Below, one piece after another: positions 18,501-25,826 of a DNA stretch of 64,000 nucleotides. The translations under genes and the position numbers were made by a program. The notes beneath the pieces were generated by a model. That model was not told the DNA's origin. It saw nothing but the letters and a program-made list of their open reading frames with translations, and ran no database searches. The DNA comes from Thalassotalea euphylliae (GTDB taxonomy: Bacteria; Pseudomonadota; Gammaproteobacteria; Enterobacterales; Alteromonadaceae). The first letter of the stretch is position 1; each line of letters opens with the position of its first letter. The stretch spans positions 310,001 through 374,000 of the forward strand of contig NZ_QUOT01000001.1 of the NCBI RefSeq assembly GCF_003390375.1, read 5' to 3'.

Positions 18501-18690
18501 ATTAAACCTAATCGATTCTTCAAAAGGTAAAGTGTACCGTCAGAATTTCGATACTCGTGAAGTTATCGAAATGGACATCGACGCTTCTACAGGTCAGTAC
18601 ATCTATGGTGATATCTTAAGCGATGACTTCACTTTTGAAGCGCGCGATTCAGCATACCGCATTAAGATTGGTGTTAAGTACACTTTCTAA
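15532..18690 (+). CDS. Oar-like TonB-dependent outer-membrane receptor 2
   Basis: A 1052-residue paralogue of the preceding receptor. The signal peptide region is almost identical (MKSHRLS, then IAGAVVVALG), followed by a carboxypeptidase-regulatory-like domain, a TonB-box-like ETIVVTG near residue 117, a plug with SIDGIPLNDDFG and a barrel ending IGVKYTF with a terminal Phe. The barrels differ widely, so the two probably bind different ligands or ligand forms. I chose the ATG at 15532, with AAGGA 7 nt upstream, over the adjoining TTG at 15529. It lies directly before cdd and deoA, separated by a strong terminator. A nucleoside- or DNA-related ligand is inferred from context only. Confidence 0.88.
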   Translation: MKSHRLSKIAGAVVVALGMTTSAMAADTASSIRGTIYGPSGNVAPNTTIVVIHEPTGTRKTVTTNDSGSFLAKGLRVGGPYKVIIDSDEYRDAEVKNVYLSLGETQRVDRQLESDNVETIVVTGSRALFNSNASDSYFNSEDITSTPSLNRDLKDVVRNNPLVVIKPGSESQMTIAGANPRTNSISIDGIPLNDDFGLNNNGYPTQRNPFPLDALDQVTVSVAPTHAKSSGFTGGAVDAVFKSGTNEFHGNMFFERTSDALAGTPKNDGVDVPIEFEEENYGFTLGGPILEDKLFFFAAYEKYDSPQVLEYGPAGSSKGANKTTATVGDVAAVQEIASRVYGVSEIGSAESQPQLEDEKYIIKLDWNINDDHRANFVYMFNEGNDTRNTTTSERELRLDSHWYNNTQELKNYSAKLYSDWTADFSSEISITQKSVETGQVSLRSELGLGDITINNIDTDNDGETGSIAFGSDQFRHSNSLSNDLTILKFDGTYLYEDHAIDFGIDYKILEVENQFLPNSRGTTTFDSLSDFENRLVSEYTYENGLGNDPLAVAANFERKDLALYVNDTWDITDELTLSFGLRYERFSSDDKPTFNQGLLDRTGFDNTFNLDGVDIVLPRFGFTYLYNDDVTFRGSVGRFAGGNPNVWISNSYSNDGVSAQRFGQRDFEAPANILTTPTPDAIAAIDSGTRGSVTNFIDPNFDIPSQWTYMLNSDVTLNIPYLGDGFAWTTTAIYTEKENSAEWINAALLQEGDVVGSTLSGALPFYDTRELEIMLTNADRDGRSVILSTGIAKEWDNGFSFDMSYTNQDITEGNPGGSSTARSNYRFGHFLDHQETQIGTSPYETEHRFVLNLGFKTEFFEGYATRFNLFFERHSGSAYSHLVDLTNLQGGRFFNQDLIQPSGFFTTFGGNYLAYVPTANDPNVRYEGVTEQEVLAHFDSLGLSGFAGSHVDRGQAQSPWVTNLDLYVSQELPGLMVGHKGEVYFVVNNLLNLIDSSKGKVYRQNFDTREVIEMDIDASTGQYIYGDILSDDFTFEARDSAYRIKIGVKYTF

Positions 18691-18729
18691 GGTAATCTGT
18701 ACGTAAAGCGTTAATGCTTTAAAATGATA

Positions 18730-18757
18730 AAAACCGCGCTAATTAGCGCGGTTTTTT
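18730..18757 (+). terminator. Terminator after Oar-like receptor 2
   Basis: AAAACCGCGCTAATTAGCGCGGTTTTTT is a nearly perfect palindromic stem with a T-run, given here by its parts: AAAACCGCGC and GCGCGGTTTT around TAATTA. Confidence 0.9.
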
Positions 18758-18787
18758 GTTTTTTAGCTAGTAAATTTTAACTAGTAA

Positions 18788-18815
18788 TTGTGCAAACAGT
18801 CATTTATTATATAAC
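18788..18815 (+). promoter_or_regulatory. Possible promoter of cdd-deoA
   Basis: TTGTGC (18788-18793), a 16-bp spacer and TATAAC (18810-18815). The operator at 18816 starts immediately after the -10, where a repressor would block initiation. The hexamers are only moderately good. Confidence 0.4.
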
Positions 18816-18831
18816 CTGACCATATGGTCAG
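18816..18831. promoter_or_regulatory. Perfect operator palindrome upstream of cdd
   Basis: CTGACCATATGGTCAG is a perfect 16-bp palindrome and the best copy of the motif in the locus. It is 73 bp upstream of the cdd start and matches the RutR consensus at all core positions, with only the outermost base pair differing. Confidence 0.7.
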
Positions 18832-18903
18832 TTAATGAGTTAGTCAAACTAACACAATGAGCCCCAAAATCTAATACAAAAACACAGCAAGTGGTATACA
18901 ACA

Positions 18904-19308
18904 ATGACAAAAGAAACTTGGCACCATTTAAAGCAATCAGCCAAGCTAGGTTTTGACCGCGCTTACGCCCCGTATAGTAAGTTCCACGTTGGCGCAGCGG
19001 CACTAGACAATCAAGGTAACGTATTCTTTGGCTGTAATGTAGAAAATGCATCCTACGGTTTAACCGTCTGTGCAGAGCGCAACTGCATTGCGCAGGCAGT
19101 AATTAATGGCAGTCAAACACTCAATCAATTAGTGGTGTATACCGAGCAAGAAAAACTTACACCACCATGTGGTGCATGTCGCCAAGTTATTGCTGAATTT
19201 ATGGCACCAGAGTGTGAAGTTAAGGCAATGAACCATCTAGGTAATGAGAAAACATGGACGGTAGCGCAGTTACTACCTGATGCCTTCACGCCTAAAGACC
19301 TTTTGTAA
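18904..19308 (+). CDS. cdd: Cytidine deaminase
   Basis: Converts cytidine and deoxycytidine to uridine and deoxyuridine so they can enter the phosphorolysis pathway. The 134-residue protein is the short homotetrameric type. It has FHVGAAALD, VENASYGLTVCAERN with the zinc ligand Cys56 and catalytic Glu58, and PPCGACRQV with zinc ligands Cys89 and Cys92. The ATG at 18904 fits the family N-terminus. The next gene, deoA, starts 61 bp downstream on the same strand, so they are probably cotranscribed under the perfect operator at 18816. Confidence 0.95.
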   Translation: MTKETWHHLKQSAKLGFDRAYAPYSKFHVGAAALDNQGNVFFGCNVENASYGLTVCAERNCIAQAVINGSQTLNQLVVYTEQEKLTPPCGACRQVIAEFMAPECEVKAMNHLGNEKTWTVAQLLPDAFTPKDLL

Positions 19309-19369
19309 TTAACTCAAACTTAAACAAGTAAGATTAAGCAAGCAAAATTAAGAATTTAAAGGGATAAAT

Positions 19370-20683
19370 ATGCTACTTCCTCAAGAAGTTATTCGCGTTA
19401 AGCGCAATGGCGGCGAATTATCAAAAGAACAAATTCAGTGCTTCGTTGATGGCATCACCAATGGTCAATTCAACGACGCGCAAGTTGGCTCTATGGCAAT
19501 GGCTATTTTTCAACAAGGCATGGCAACGCAAGAAATTGTTGAATTTACTCAGGCGATGATGCACTCAGGTACGGTATTAAGCTGGCCAGAATTAGATCGC
19601 CCTGTGGTAGATAAGCACTCTACCGGTGGTGTAGGAGATAAAGTTAGCTTTATGCTGGCTGCAATTGTGGGTAGTTGTGGTGCATACATGCCGATGATCG
19701 CAGGCCGTGGCCTAGGGCATACAGGCGGTACGGTCGATAAATTAGAAGCCATTGCTGGCTTTAACACACAGCCAACGATTCCTGAATTTAAAGCATTGGT
19801 AAAAGAACTTGGTATCGCTATTATCGGTCAAACTAACGACTTAGCACCAGCCGATAAACGCCTTTACGGTATTCGTGATATTACCGCAACCGTGGAATCT
19901 ATACCGCTTATTACTGGCTCGATTCTATCGAAGAAGCTTGCCTCAGGTTTAGATGCGTTAGTAATGGACGTTAAAGTTGGCAATGGCGCCATGATGCAGA
20001 ACATGGATGATGCTATCGCACTTGCGCAAAGTATTGCCAATGTTGCTAATGGCGCGGGTGTAAAAACCCAAGCAATTATTACCGATATGAATCAAGTATT
20101 AGGTAACAGTGCTGGTAATGCGGTAGAAATTATCGAAACAGTCGATTATCTAACGGGCGCATATCGTGAAGAACGTTTGCACAATGTGACTGTTCGCCTT
20201 GCGCAAAGCATGTTGATCAACACAGGCATTGCTGATAACGAAGCACAGGCACTAGAAAAAATTAACCATGCATTAGATTCTGGCGCAGCGGCTGAATTAT
20301 TTAGCCGTATGATTCATCGCATGGGCGGCCCAGCTGATTTGCTTGAATCACCTTGGCAGTCGATGACAAAAGCGAATGTTATTCAAGACGTAACTGCACC
20401 AGTAGATGGTTATATTGCTGGTATGGATACTCGCGATATCGGCTTAACTATTGTCGGCATGGGCGGTGGCCGTACAGCGAACGATCAACAAATTGATCAC
20501 AGTGTTGGTTTTGATCAGATCAAACCTATCGGCACTAAAGTAGCAAAAGGTGACGTGATTGCTCGCGTTCATGGTAAAGATAAAGCACAAGCCGACTCAG
20601 CGAGTCAGCAGTACCTTGCGGCGTTTAGCTTTAGTGAGCAAGCTGTTGAAACTTCACCAGAGATTTATCAAGTTATTGATTAA
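19370..20683 (+). CDS. deoA: Thymidine phosphorylase
   Basis: Splits thymidine and deoxyuridine with phosphate into the base and 2-deoxyribose 1-phosphate. The 437-residue protein has the phosphate-binding loop DKHSTGGVGDKVS (about residues 80-92), the GRGLGHTGGTVDKLE segment, SKKLASGLDALVMDVKVG, and a C-terminal domain ending the normal family length (E. coli 440). GGGA lies before the ATG. Its product is converted to the 5-phosphate by the DeoB encoded at 24519 and cleaved by the DeoC at 21427. It is probably in one transcript with cdd and ends at the shared terminator at 20735. Confidence 0.96.
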   Translation: MLLPQEVIRVKRNGGELSKEQIQCFVDGITNGQFNDAQVGSMAMAIFQQGMATQEIVEFTQAMMHSGTVLSWPELDRPVVDKHSTGGVGDKVSFMLAAIVGSCGAYMPMIAGRGLGHTGGTVDKLEAIAGFNTQPTIPEFKALVKELGIAIIGQTNDLAPADKRLYGIRDITATVESIPLITGSILSKKLASGLDALVMDVKVGNGAMMQNMDDAIALAQSIANVANGAGVKTQAIITDMNQVLGNSAGNAVEIIETVDYLTGAYREERLHNVTVRLAQSMLINTGIADNEAQALEKINHALDSGAAAELFSRMIHRMGGPADLLESPWQSMTKANVIQDVTAPVDGYIAGMDTRDIGLTIVGMGGGRTANDQQIDHSVGFDQIKPIGTKVAKGDVIARVHGKDKAQADSASQQYLAAFSFSEQAVETSPEIYQVID

Positions 20684-20734
20684 AAAATAAAAGTTGATAA
20701 GGCTTTTAGTTTAATTAGCAATTTGAGCAAAATA

Positions 20735-20766
20735 AAAAACGGTCACTTAAAAAGTGACCGTTTTTG
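20735..20766. terminator. Bidirectional terminator between deoA and tdk
   Basis: ACGGTCACTT and AAGTGACCGT form a 10-bp or longer stem extended by A/T pairs, with a T-run on each strand. It serves deoA on the plus strand and the convergent udk-nupC-deoC-tdk operon on the minus strand. Confidence 0.85.
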
Positions 20767-20817
20767 TTTTAACTAGTTAAAAAGCTTACTGACATTCAGC
20801 AAATTTTGAAATTCGAT

Positions 20818-21393
20818 TTACCAAACCAGTGCTTTAAAATGCTTGCGACATAACGACTCGTATCTGTCGTTACCTCCCACTTCAACTTGTTCACCAGCGG
20901 TAACGGCTTTGCCAGACTCGTCGATTCGAGCGACAAAGTTTGCTTTTTTACCGCAGTGACAAATGGTTTTCAATTCAATGAGCTTGTCAGCCCAAGCGAG
21001 TAGGGCAGCGCTTCCTGTAAAGGTATTGCCTAAAAAGTCGGTGCGAATACCATAGGCTAAGACAGGAATTTTTAAAAAATCAACCACATCGGTCAACTGC
21101 TTAACTTGTGCCTCGGTTAAAAACTGTGATTCGTCAACAAGCAAACAGTCTACTTTGGCCGTTTCATTTGCGTGACAAAGTGCTTGATATAAATCGGTTG
21201 TTTCATCGAACAACTGTGCATCGGCATCAATACCTAGACGCGATGTGATTTTCCCTTGCTGATAACGGTCGTCGAGTTTAGCGGTAAACAATACACATTG
21301 CATACCGCGCTCATTGTAGTTATAGGCTGACTGCAATAAGTGAGTAGATTTACCTGCATTCATCGCAGAATAGTAGAAATAAAGTTGTGCCAT
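20818..21393 (-). CDS. tdk: Thymidine kinase
   Basis: Phosphorylates thymidine and deoxyuridine for salvage into DNA. The 191-residue type II enzyme has the P-loop [12 protein letters not shown] at the N-terminus, the Walker B-like VDESQFL, a lasso segment and a structural zinc site (CHCGKKA and a C-terminal Cys). Length agrees with E. coli Tdk (205) within normal variation. It is the last gene of the udk-nupC-deoC-tdk operon, 33 bp after deoC. Its presence beside degradative genes lets imported thymidine be either salvaged or broken down. Confidence 0.95.
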   Translation of the reverse strand: MAQLYFYYSAMNAGKSTHLLQSAYNYNERGMQCVLFTAKLDDRYQQGKITSRLGIDADAQLFDETTDLYQALCHANETAKVDCLLVDESQFLTEAQVKQLTDVVDFLKIPVLAYGIRTDFLGNTFTGSAALLAWADKLIELKTICHCGKKANFVARIDESGKAVTAGEQVEVGGNDRYESLCRKHFKALVW

Positions 21394-21426
21394 AGCGTTA
21401 GCTTACAATTACCAACATACTAGCGC

Positions 21427-22212
21427 TTAGTAAGCGCTAGGTGATTTAGTGTTGTCGTCGCTATGCCCAAGCGTGGCTAGCAGGTTGTTAAGCAAGCCGC
21501 TTGCGCCAAAACGAAAACGTTCTGCATTAACCCAATCTTCACCTAATAGTGATGATGCCATATCGATGTACACTTTCGCATCTTCTGCGCTACGCACACC
21601 GCCAGCGGCTTTAAAGCCAACCTTTGGATTGGTCGCTTGAATTGCTTCTAGCATCACTTTTGCAGCTTCTGGTGTTGCGTTAACAGCTACTTTGCCGGTT
21701 GATGTTTTAATAAAGTCAGCACCTGCATTGATGCAAATTTCGCTAGCTTGGCGAATCAGCGCATCAGTTTTAAGCTCACCGCTTTCAATGATCACTTTTA
21801 ATACAACATTTTCTTGCTGGCATGCTGTTTTACAAGCCTTTACCATGTCAAAGCCAATCTGCTCATTACCAGAGATTAATGCTTGGTATGGAAATACTAA
21901 ATCAACTTCATCTGCGCCGTAAGCAATCGCTGCATTTGTTTCAGCTACAGCAATGTCAATGTCATCTCCGCCTTTAGGAAAGTTAGTGACTGTGGCAATT
22001 TTAATGTTGGCTGCGTTTAGGGCCGCTAGCTTCTTTTTAGCCTGTGGAATAAAGCGCGGGTAGATACAAATGGCTGCGGTGTCACCAGCAGCACTATGTG
22101 CTTGCTCACATAGATGTTCAATATCAGCAATGGCTTCGCTATCGGTTAAGCTGGTTAAATCCATTAACGCTAGCGCTTTTTCTGCGTATGTAATTAGTGT
22201 TTGTTCGCTCAC
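21427..22212 (-). CDS. deoC: Deoxyribose-phosphate aldolase
   Basis: Cleaves 2-deoxyribose 5-phosphate to glyceraldehyde 3-phosphate and acetaldehyde, linking deoxynucleosides to glycolysis. The 261-residue TIM barrel has CIYPRFI, the VTNFPKGG segment, [11 protein letters not shown], and [11 protein letters not shown] with the Schiff-base lysine near residue 167. Length matches E. coli DeoC (259). It lies 15 bp after nupC and 33 bp before tdk on the minus strand, inside one operon. Confidence 0.96.
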   Translation of the reverse strand: MSEQTLITYAEKALALMDLTSLTDSEAIADIEHLCEQAHSAAGDTAAICIYPRFIPQAKKKLAALNAANIKIATVTNFPKGGDDIDIAVAETNAAIAYGADEVDLVFPYQALISGNEQIGFDMVKACKTACQQENVVLKVIIESGELKTDALIRQASEICINAGADFIKTSTGKVAVNATPEAAKVMLEAIQATNPKVGFKAAGGVRSAEDAKVYIDMASSLLGEDWVNAERFRFGASGLLNNLLATLGHSDDNTKSPSAY

Positions 22213-22227
22213 TGTAAAACTCTTTAA

Positions 22228-23472
22228 TTATAAACTGATAAATACACCGGCAATAGCGGCGCTCATTAGGTTTGCTAAGGTTGCGGCAATCATTGCGCGA
22301 ACACCTAAGCGGGCAATATCAGGGCGTCGACTTGGCGCCATAGAACCAATACCACCTAATAAAATGGCAATCGATGACAAGTTAGCAAAACCACACAAAG
22401 CAAAAGTAATGATGGCTTGTGTGGTAACACTTAAGCTTTCTTTGACTTCAATAAATTGTGCGTAAGCAAAAAATTCGTTAACGACAATTTTTTGCCCAAT
22501 AAAGCTGCCTGCTTGCAGCATTTCGTCAACAGGTACACCAACGATAAACGCGATAGGAGCAAATAAATAACCTAAGATCCATTCAATTGTTAAGCCTTCA
22601 AAACCAAATAATCCGCCAATGCCTTGTACTATGCTGTTAAGTAGGGCAATTAAGGCAATAAAGGCAAGTAACATTGCACCCACATTTACCGCAAGTTTTA
22701 ACCCAGATGCAGCACCCGACGCAGCGGCATCAATAACGTTCGCTGGCTTTTCTTCACCATCATTAAAGGCAACATTTTGCTCTAGTTTTTCGCGTGATTC
22801 AGTTTCTGGCATGATGATCTTGGCCATCAATAAGCCGCCAGGTGCTGCCATAAATGATGCTGCGATCAGGTATTTGAGGTCGACACCTAAACCGGCATAA
22901 CCTGCTAACACAGAGCCAGCGACCGAGGCTAAACCGCCAACCATAATGGCGAATAGCTCAGAGTTACTCATATTTTTAATGTATGGACGAACGACTAGAG
23001 GTGCTTCGGTTTGCCCAACAAAAATATTTGCTGTTGCAGATAAAGACTCAGGCTTACTGGTGTTGAGTAACTTTTGTAGGCCACCACCAATGACCTTAAT
23101 CACTTGCTGCATAATGTTTAAGTAATAAAGTACGGCAATCAGCGAGGAGAAGAAGATAATGACAGGTAAAACACGAACAGCAAAAACAAAACCGACACCA
23201 TTTTCAAACATGGCGTCAGTACCTAGCCCGCCGAATAAGAAGTCGATACCGGTTTTCGCTGAATCAATCACATGTTGAACGCCATTTGACATCGATGCTA
23301 AAACATCTTTACCAAATGGAATGTAAAGTACAAAAGCACCAAGCAACACTTGTAAACCGAAAGCCAAGCTGACCGTTCGCCAATTAATGTCTCGACGTTT
23401 GTATGACAGTGCATAGGCAATTGCGAGCAGCGCAATAATACCCAGCACGCCACGCAGTGCTGTTAAATCCAT
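22228..23472 (-). CDS. nupC: Concentrative nucleoside transporter (NupC/CNT family)
   Basis: An inner-membrane nucleoside:cation symporter of 414 residues with about 10 hydrophobic segments. CNT family marks are visible: [20 protein letters not shown], the [13 protein letters not shown] substrate-site segment, [11 protein letters not shown], and the C-terminal [18 protein letters not shown]. Length is normal (E. coli NupC 400). It follows udk by 8 bp and precedes deoC by 15 bp. It is the inner-membrane step that would receive nucleosides passed across the outer membrane by the local TonB receptors. Confidence 0.93.
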   Translation of the reverse strand: MDLTALRGVLGIIALLAIAYALSYKRRDINWRTVSLAFGLQVLLGAFVLYIPFGKDVLASMSNGVQHVIDSAKTGIDFLFGGLGTDAMFENGVGFVFAVRVLPVIIFFSSLIAVLYYLNIMQQVIKVIGGGLQKLLNTSKPESLSATANIFVGQTEAPLVVRPYIKNMSNSELFAIMVGGLASVAGSVLAGYAGLGVDLKYLIAASFMAAPGGLLMAKIIMPETESREKLEQNVAFNDGEEKPANVIDAAASGAASGLKLAVNVGAMLLAFIALIALLNSIVQGIGGLFGFEGLTIEWILGYLFAPIAFIVGVPVDEMLQAGSFIGQKIVVNEFFAYAQFIEVKESLSVTTQAIITFALCGFANLSSIAILLGGIGSMAPSRRPDIARLGVRAMIAATLANLMSAAIAGVFISL

Positions 23473-23480
23473 ATATTCCT

Positions 23481-24134
23481 CTAATTATTGTTATAGGTAA
23501 GTTGGCGAATCTTGGCTTTTAATACTTCTATTGCCATTCTGTTTTTTCCGCCACGGGTTATGACAATATCAGCATGAGCTTTAGCCGGCTCAATAAACTG
23601 ATAATACATAGGTCTTACTGTTTCCAGATATTGGTTAGTAATTGAATCAATGCTGCGACCGCGCTCTTGAGTGTCTCGCTTAATACGACGAATCAAGCAA
23701 ATATCCAATGGCGTGTCCATGTACACTTTAATGTCAAAACTTGAACGAAGTTGTTCATTAGTCAGTAACATAATCCCTTCAATCAAGATAATTTTGGTTG
23801 GATTGATCGTTACTGTTTCTGCTGTACGGGTATGGGTTTTATAGCAATAGGTAGGGCACTCAATTGCTTTACCTGCAGTTAAATCGCTTAAATGTTGATG
23901 TAATAACTCATGTTCAAACGCATTTGGATGATCGTAGTTGGTACGAATACGCTCTTCCATAGGCAAATCATCTTGCGCTCGGTAATAAGAGTCTTCCTTG
24001 ATAATAGAGATACCTTGCTCTCCTAGCTCAGGTAATAGTTCATCATATATGGTTTGAGCAAAAAGTGTTTTGCCTGAGGCCGATGCACCAACAACAGCGA
24101 TAATAGTTGGTTTTGCTAATTGATCAGCATTCAC
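23481..24134 (-). CDS. udk: Uridine kinase
   Basis: Phosphorylates uridine and cytidine to UMP and CMP. The P-loop GASASGKT is followed by [24 protein letters not shown] and LIEGIMLL, all typical of Udk. The frame stays open 120 bp further, to a TTG at 24254, and that stretch holds no ATG. I placed the start at the GTG at 24132-24134, which gives 217 residues, close to E. coli Udk (213). The Shine-Dalgarno candidate there (GGGA) is rather distant, so the start is uncertain. It is the first gene of the udk-nupC-deoC-tdk operon and diverges from deoB across a region with an operator. Confidence 0.9.
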   Translation of the reverse strand: MNADQLAKPTIIAVVGASASGKTLFAQTIYDELLPELGEQGISIIKEDSYYRAQDDLPMEERIRTNYDHPNAFEHELLHQHLSDLTAGKAIECPTYCYKTHTRTAETVTINPTKIILIEGIMLLTNEQLRSSFDIKVYMDTPLDICLIRRIKRDTQERGRSIDSITNQYLETVRPMYYQFIEPAKAHADIVITRGGKNRMAIEVLKAKIRQLTYNNN

Positions 24135-24518
24135 TTGGTTAGAAATCCCACTAAAAAGAAAGTTTATGGCAGCTATAAAAACTACTCTGTTAATTGTCGC
24201 GTATTTTGACGCTTTTTTCTCAATTTTGATAGAGCTTGAAGCGTCTGTTATCAAATTCGAACAACTATTTTGTCATTTTGATTGAAAACTAAGCGATTAG
24301 CGCAATATTAAACTTGTCTTTGCTTAAAAAGCTGATAAATTACCACATCCTGACCAAACGGTCATGTTTATTTGGTTTTATTAAGTGAAATTTAAAGCAA
24401 GACTGGCTGCTTTAAACTAAACACATTTTATTAATGTTTATCTTCGAAACGGATATAATTTAAACATTAAATTTCTTTAATGCCCATGTTTGGGATTTAA
24501 CACAAAGTTGAGGTTGTA
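24135..24518. other. Divergent promoter region udk/deoB
   Basis: About 384 bp between the likely udk start and deoB. It holds the operator at 24350-24365 and a -10 hexamer TATAAT at 24454-24459 for deoB. The part next to udk (24135-24254) stays open in the udk frame and could be an N-terminal extension, but its sequence does not look like the family. Confidence 0.5.
24350..24365. promoter_or_regulatory. Operator palindrome in the udk/deoB divergent region
   Basis: CTGACCAAACGGTCAT has both core halves (TGACC and GGTCA). One site between the divergent operons could control both udk-nupC-deoC-tdk and deoB. Confidence 0.6.
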
Positions 24519-25733
24519 ATGGCGCGCGTCATTTTAATGGTCATTGATGGTTTTGGTGTAGGTCATGCACCTGATGCTGAAAAATTTGGTGATGTAAGTG
24601 CTAATACATTTGCTAATTTAGCGCGTGAATTTGAGGCACAAGAAGGGCGTCCATTACATTTACCTCAATTGGCGAGTATGGGCTTGCTAGAACTGGCAGA
24701 GCAAGCAAGTGGTACTCAAGTAAACCACGCACCGGTTGAACAAATTAACGGTGCCTATGGTTACGCTGCGGAATTAAGTACTGGTAAAGACACGCCATCA
24801 GGTCACTGGGAAATGGCAGGTGTACCCGTACTTTTTGATTGGGGCTATTTTAGTGATAAGCAAAATAGCTTCTCTGCTGAGTTAATGGCAAAAATTAATG
24901 AAGCGACAGGTTTTGAAGGCATGTTAGGTAACTGTCATGCCTCGGGTACTGTGATTATTGAACAGCTTGGTGAAGAGCACGTTAAAACTGGCTTACCTAT
25001 TTGTTACACCAGTGCTGACAGCGTCTTCCAAGTGGCTGCACATGAAGAGCATTTTGGCTTAGACAACTTATATAAGTACTGTGAAACAGTACAAAAAATT
25101 GTTGAACCAATGAATATTGGTCGTGTTATTGCTCGTCCGTTTGTTGGCGATGATGCAAAATCATTTACACGCACAGGTAATCGTCGCGATTATTCTATTT
25201 TACCACCGGCACCAACTATGCTTGATAACATTACTAATGCAGGCGGTACGGTAATTAGTGTTGGTAAGATTGCTGACATCTACGCCCACCAAGGTATTTC
25301 AATTAAAACAAAAGCAACGGGAATTGATGCATTAACAGACGCTACGATTGAGCATATCAATACTGCAGAAGACAATTCATTAATCTTCACTAACTTAGTG
25401 AATTTTGACCAAGACTTCGGTCATCGTCGTGATCCTGTTGGATACGGTAAAGCGCTTGAAGCGTTTGATAAACGCATTGTGGAGATAAAAGCGGCAATGC
25501 AACCGGATGATTTGCTCGTTTTTTCAGCAGATCATGGTTGTGACCCCACTTGGCAGGGTACAGATCATACTCGCGAATATGTGCCAGTACTTGCTTATCA
25601 TTCTTCGATAAAGTCAGTAAATTTGGGCGAAAGAACAACATTTGCTGATATTGGCCAAACAATAGTTGAAATATTTGAGGTCAAAAAACTTTCCTACGGG
25701 ACAAGTTTTTTAGACGAATTAAAATTTAGCTAG
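24519..25733 (+). CDS. deoB: Phosphopentomutase
   Basis: Interconverts (deoxy)ribose 1-phosphate and 5-phosphate, joining the nucleoside phosphorylases to DeoC and the pentose phosphate pathway. The 404-residue protein of the alkaline phosphatase superfamily has VIDGFGVGHAPDA (metal site), STGKDTPSGHWE with the phosphorylated threonine, and FSADHGCDPTWQGTDHTRE (metal His/Asp). Length equals E. coli DeoB (407) closely. GAGG lies 6 nt before the ATG, and TATAAT at 24454 is a good -10. The divergent udk operon shares the operator region. Confidence 0.96.
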   Translation: MARVILMVIDGFGVGHAPDAEKFGDVSANTFANLAREFEAQEGRPLHLPQLASMGLLELAEQASGTQVNHAPVEQINGAYGYAAELSTGKDTPSGHWEMAGVPVLFDWGYFSDKQNSFSAELMAKINEATGFEGMLGNCHASGTVIIEQLGEEHVKTGLPICYTSADSVFQVAAHEEHFGLDNLYKYCETVQKIVEPMNIGRVIARPFVGDDAKSFTRTGNRRDYSILPPAPTMLDNITNAGGTVISVGKIADIYAHQGISIKTKATGIDALTDATIEHINTAEDNSLIFTNLVNFDQDFGHRRDPVGYGKALEAFDKRIVEIKAAMQPDDLLVFSADHGCDPTWQGTDHTREYVPVLAYHSSIKSVNLGERTTFADIGQTIVEIFEVKKLSYGTSFLDELKFS

Positions 25734-25752
25734 TAGAATGTTTACTCGAAGT

Positions 25753-25793
25753 CGGGGCTCGCGCACAAAAAAATAACAGCTAGTCCCGTTTTT
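25753..25793 (+). terminator. Possible terminator or attenuator between deoB and TonB receptor 3
   Basis: CGGGGCT pairs with AGTCCCG (one G-U pair) around a 22-nt loop and is followed by TTTTTG. The long loop makes it weak; some read-through from deoB into the receptor is plausible. Confidence 0.4.
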
Positions 25794-25826
25794 GCTTATT
25801 ACTTACGCAACCTTCGGGAGAATATA

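Noticed and set aside
22070..22465. A 131-codon plus-strand ORF
   Set aside because: It overlaps both deoC and nupC in antisense and resembles no known family.
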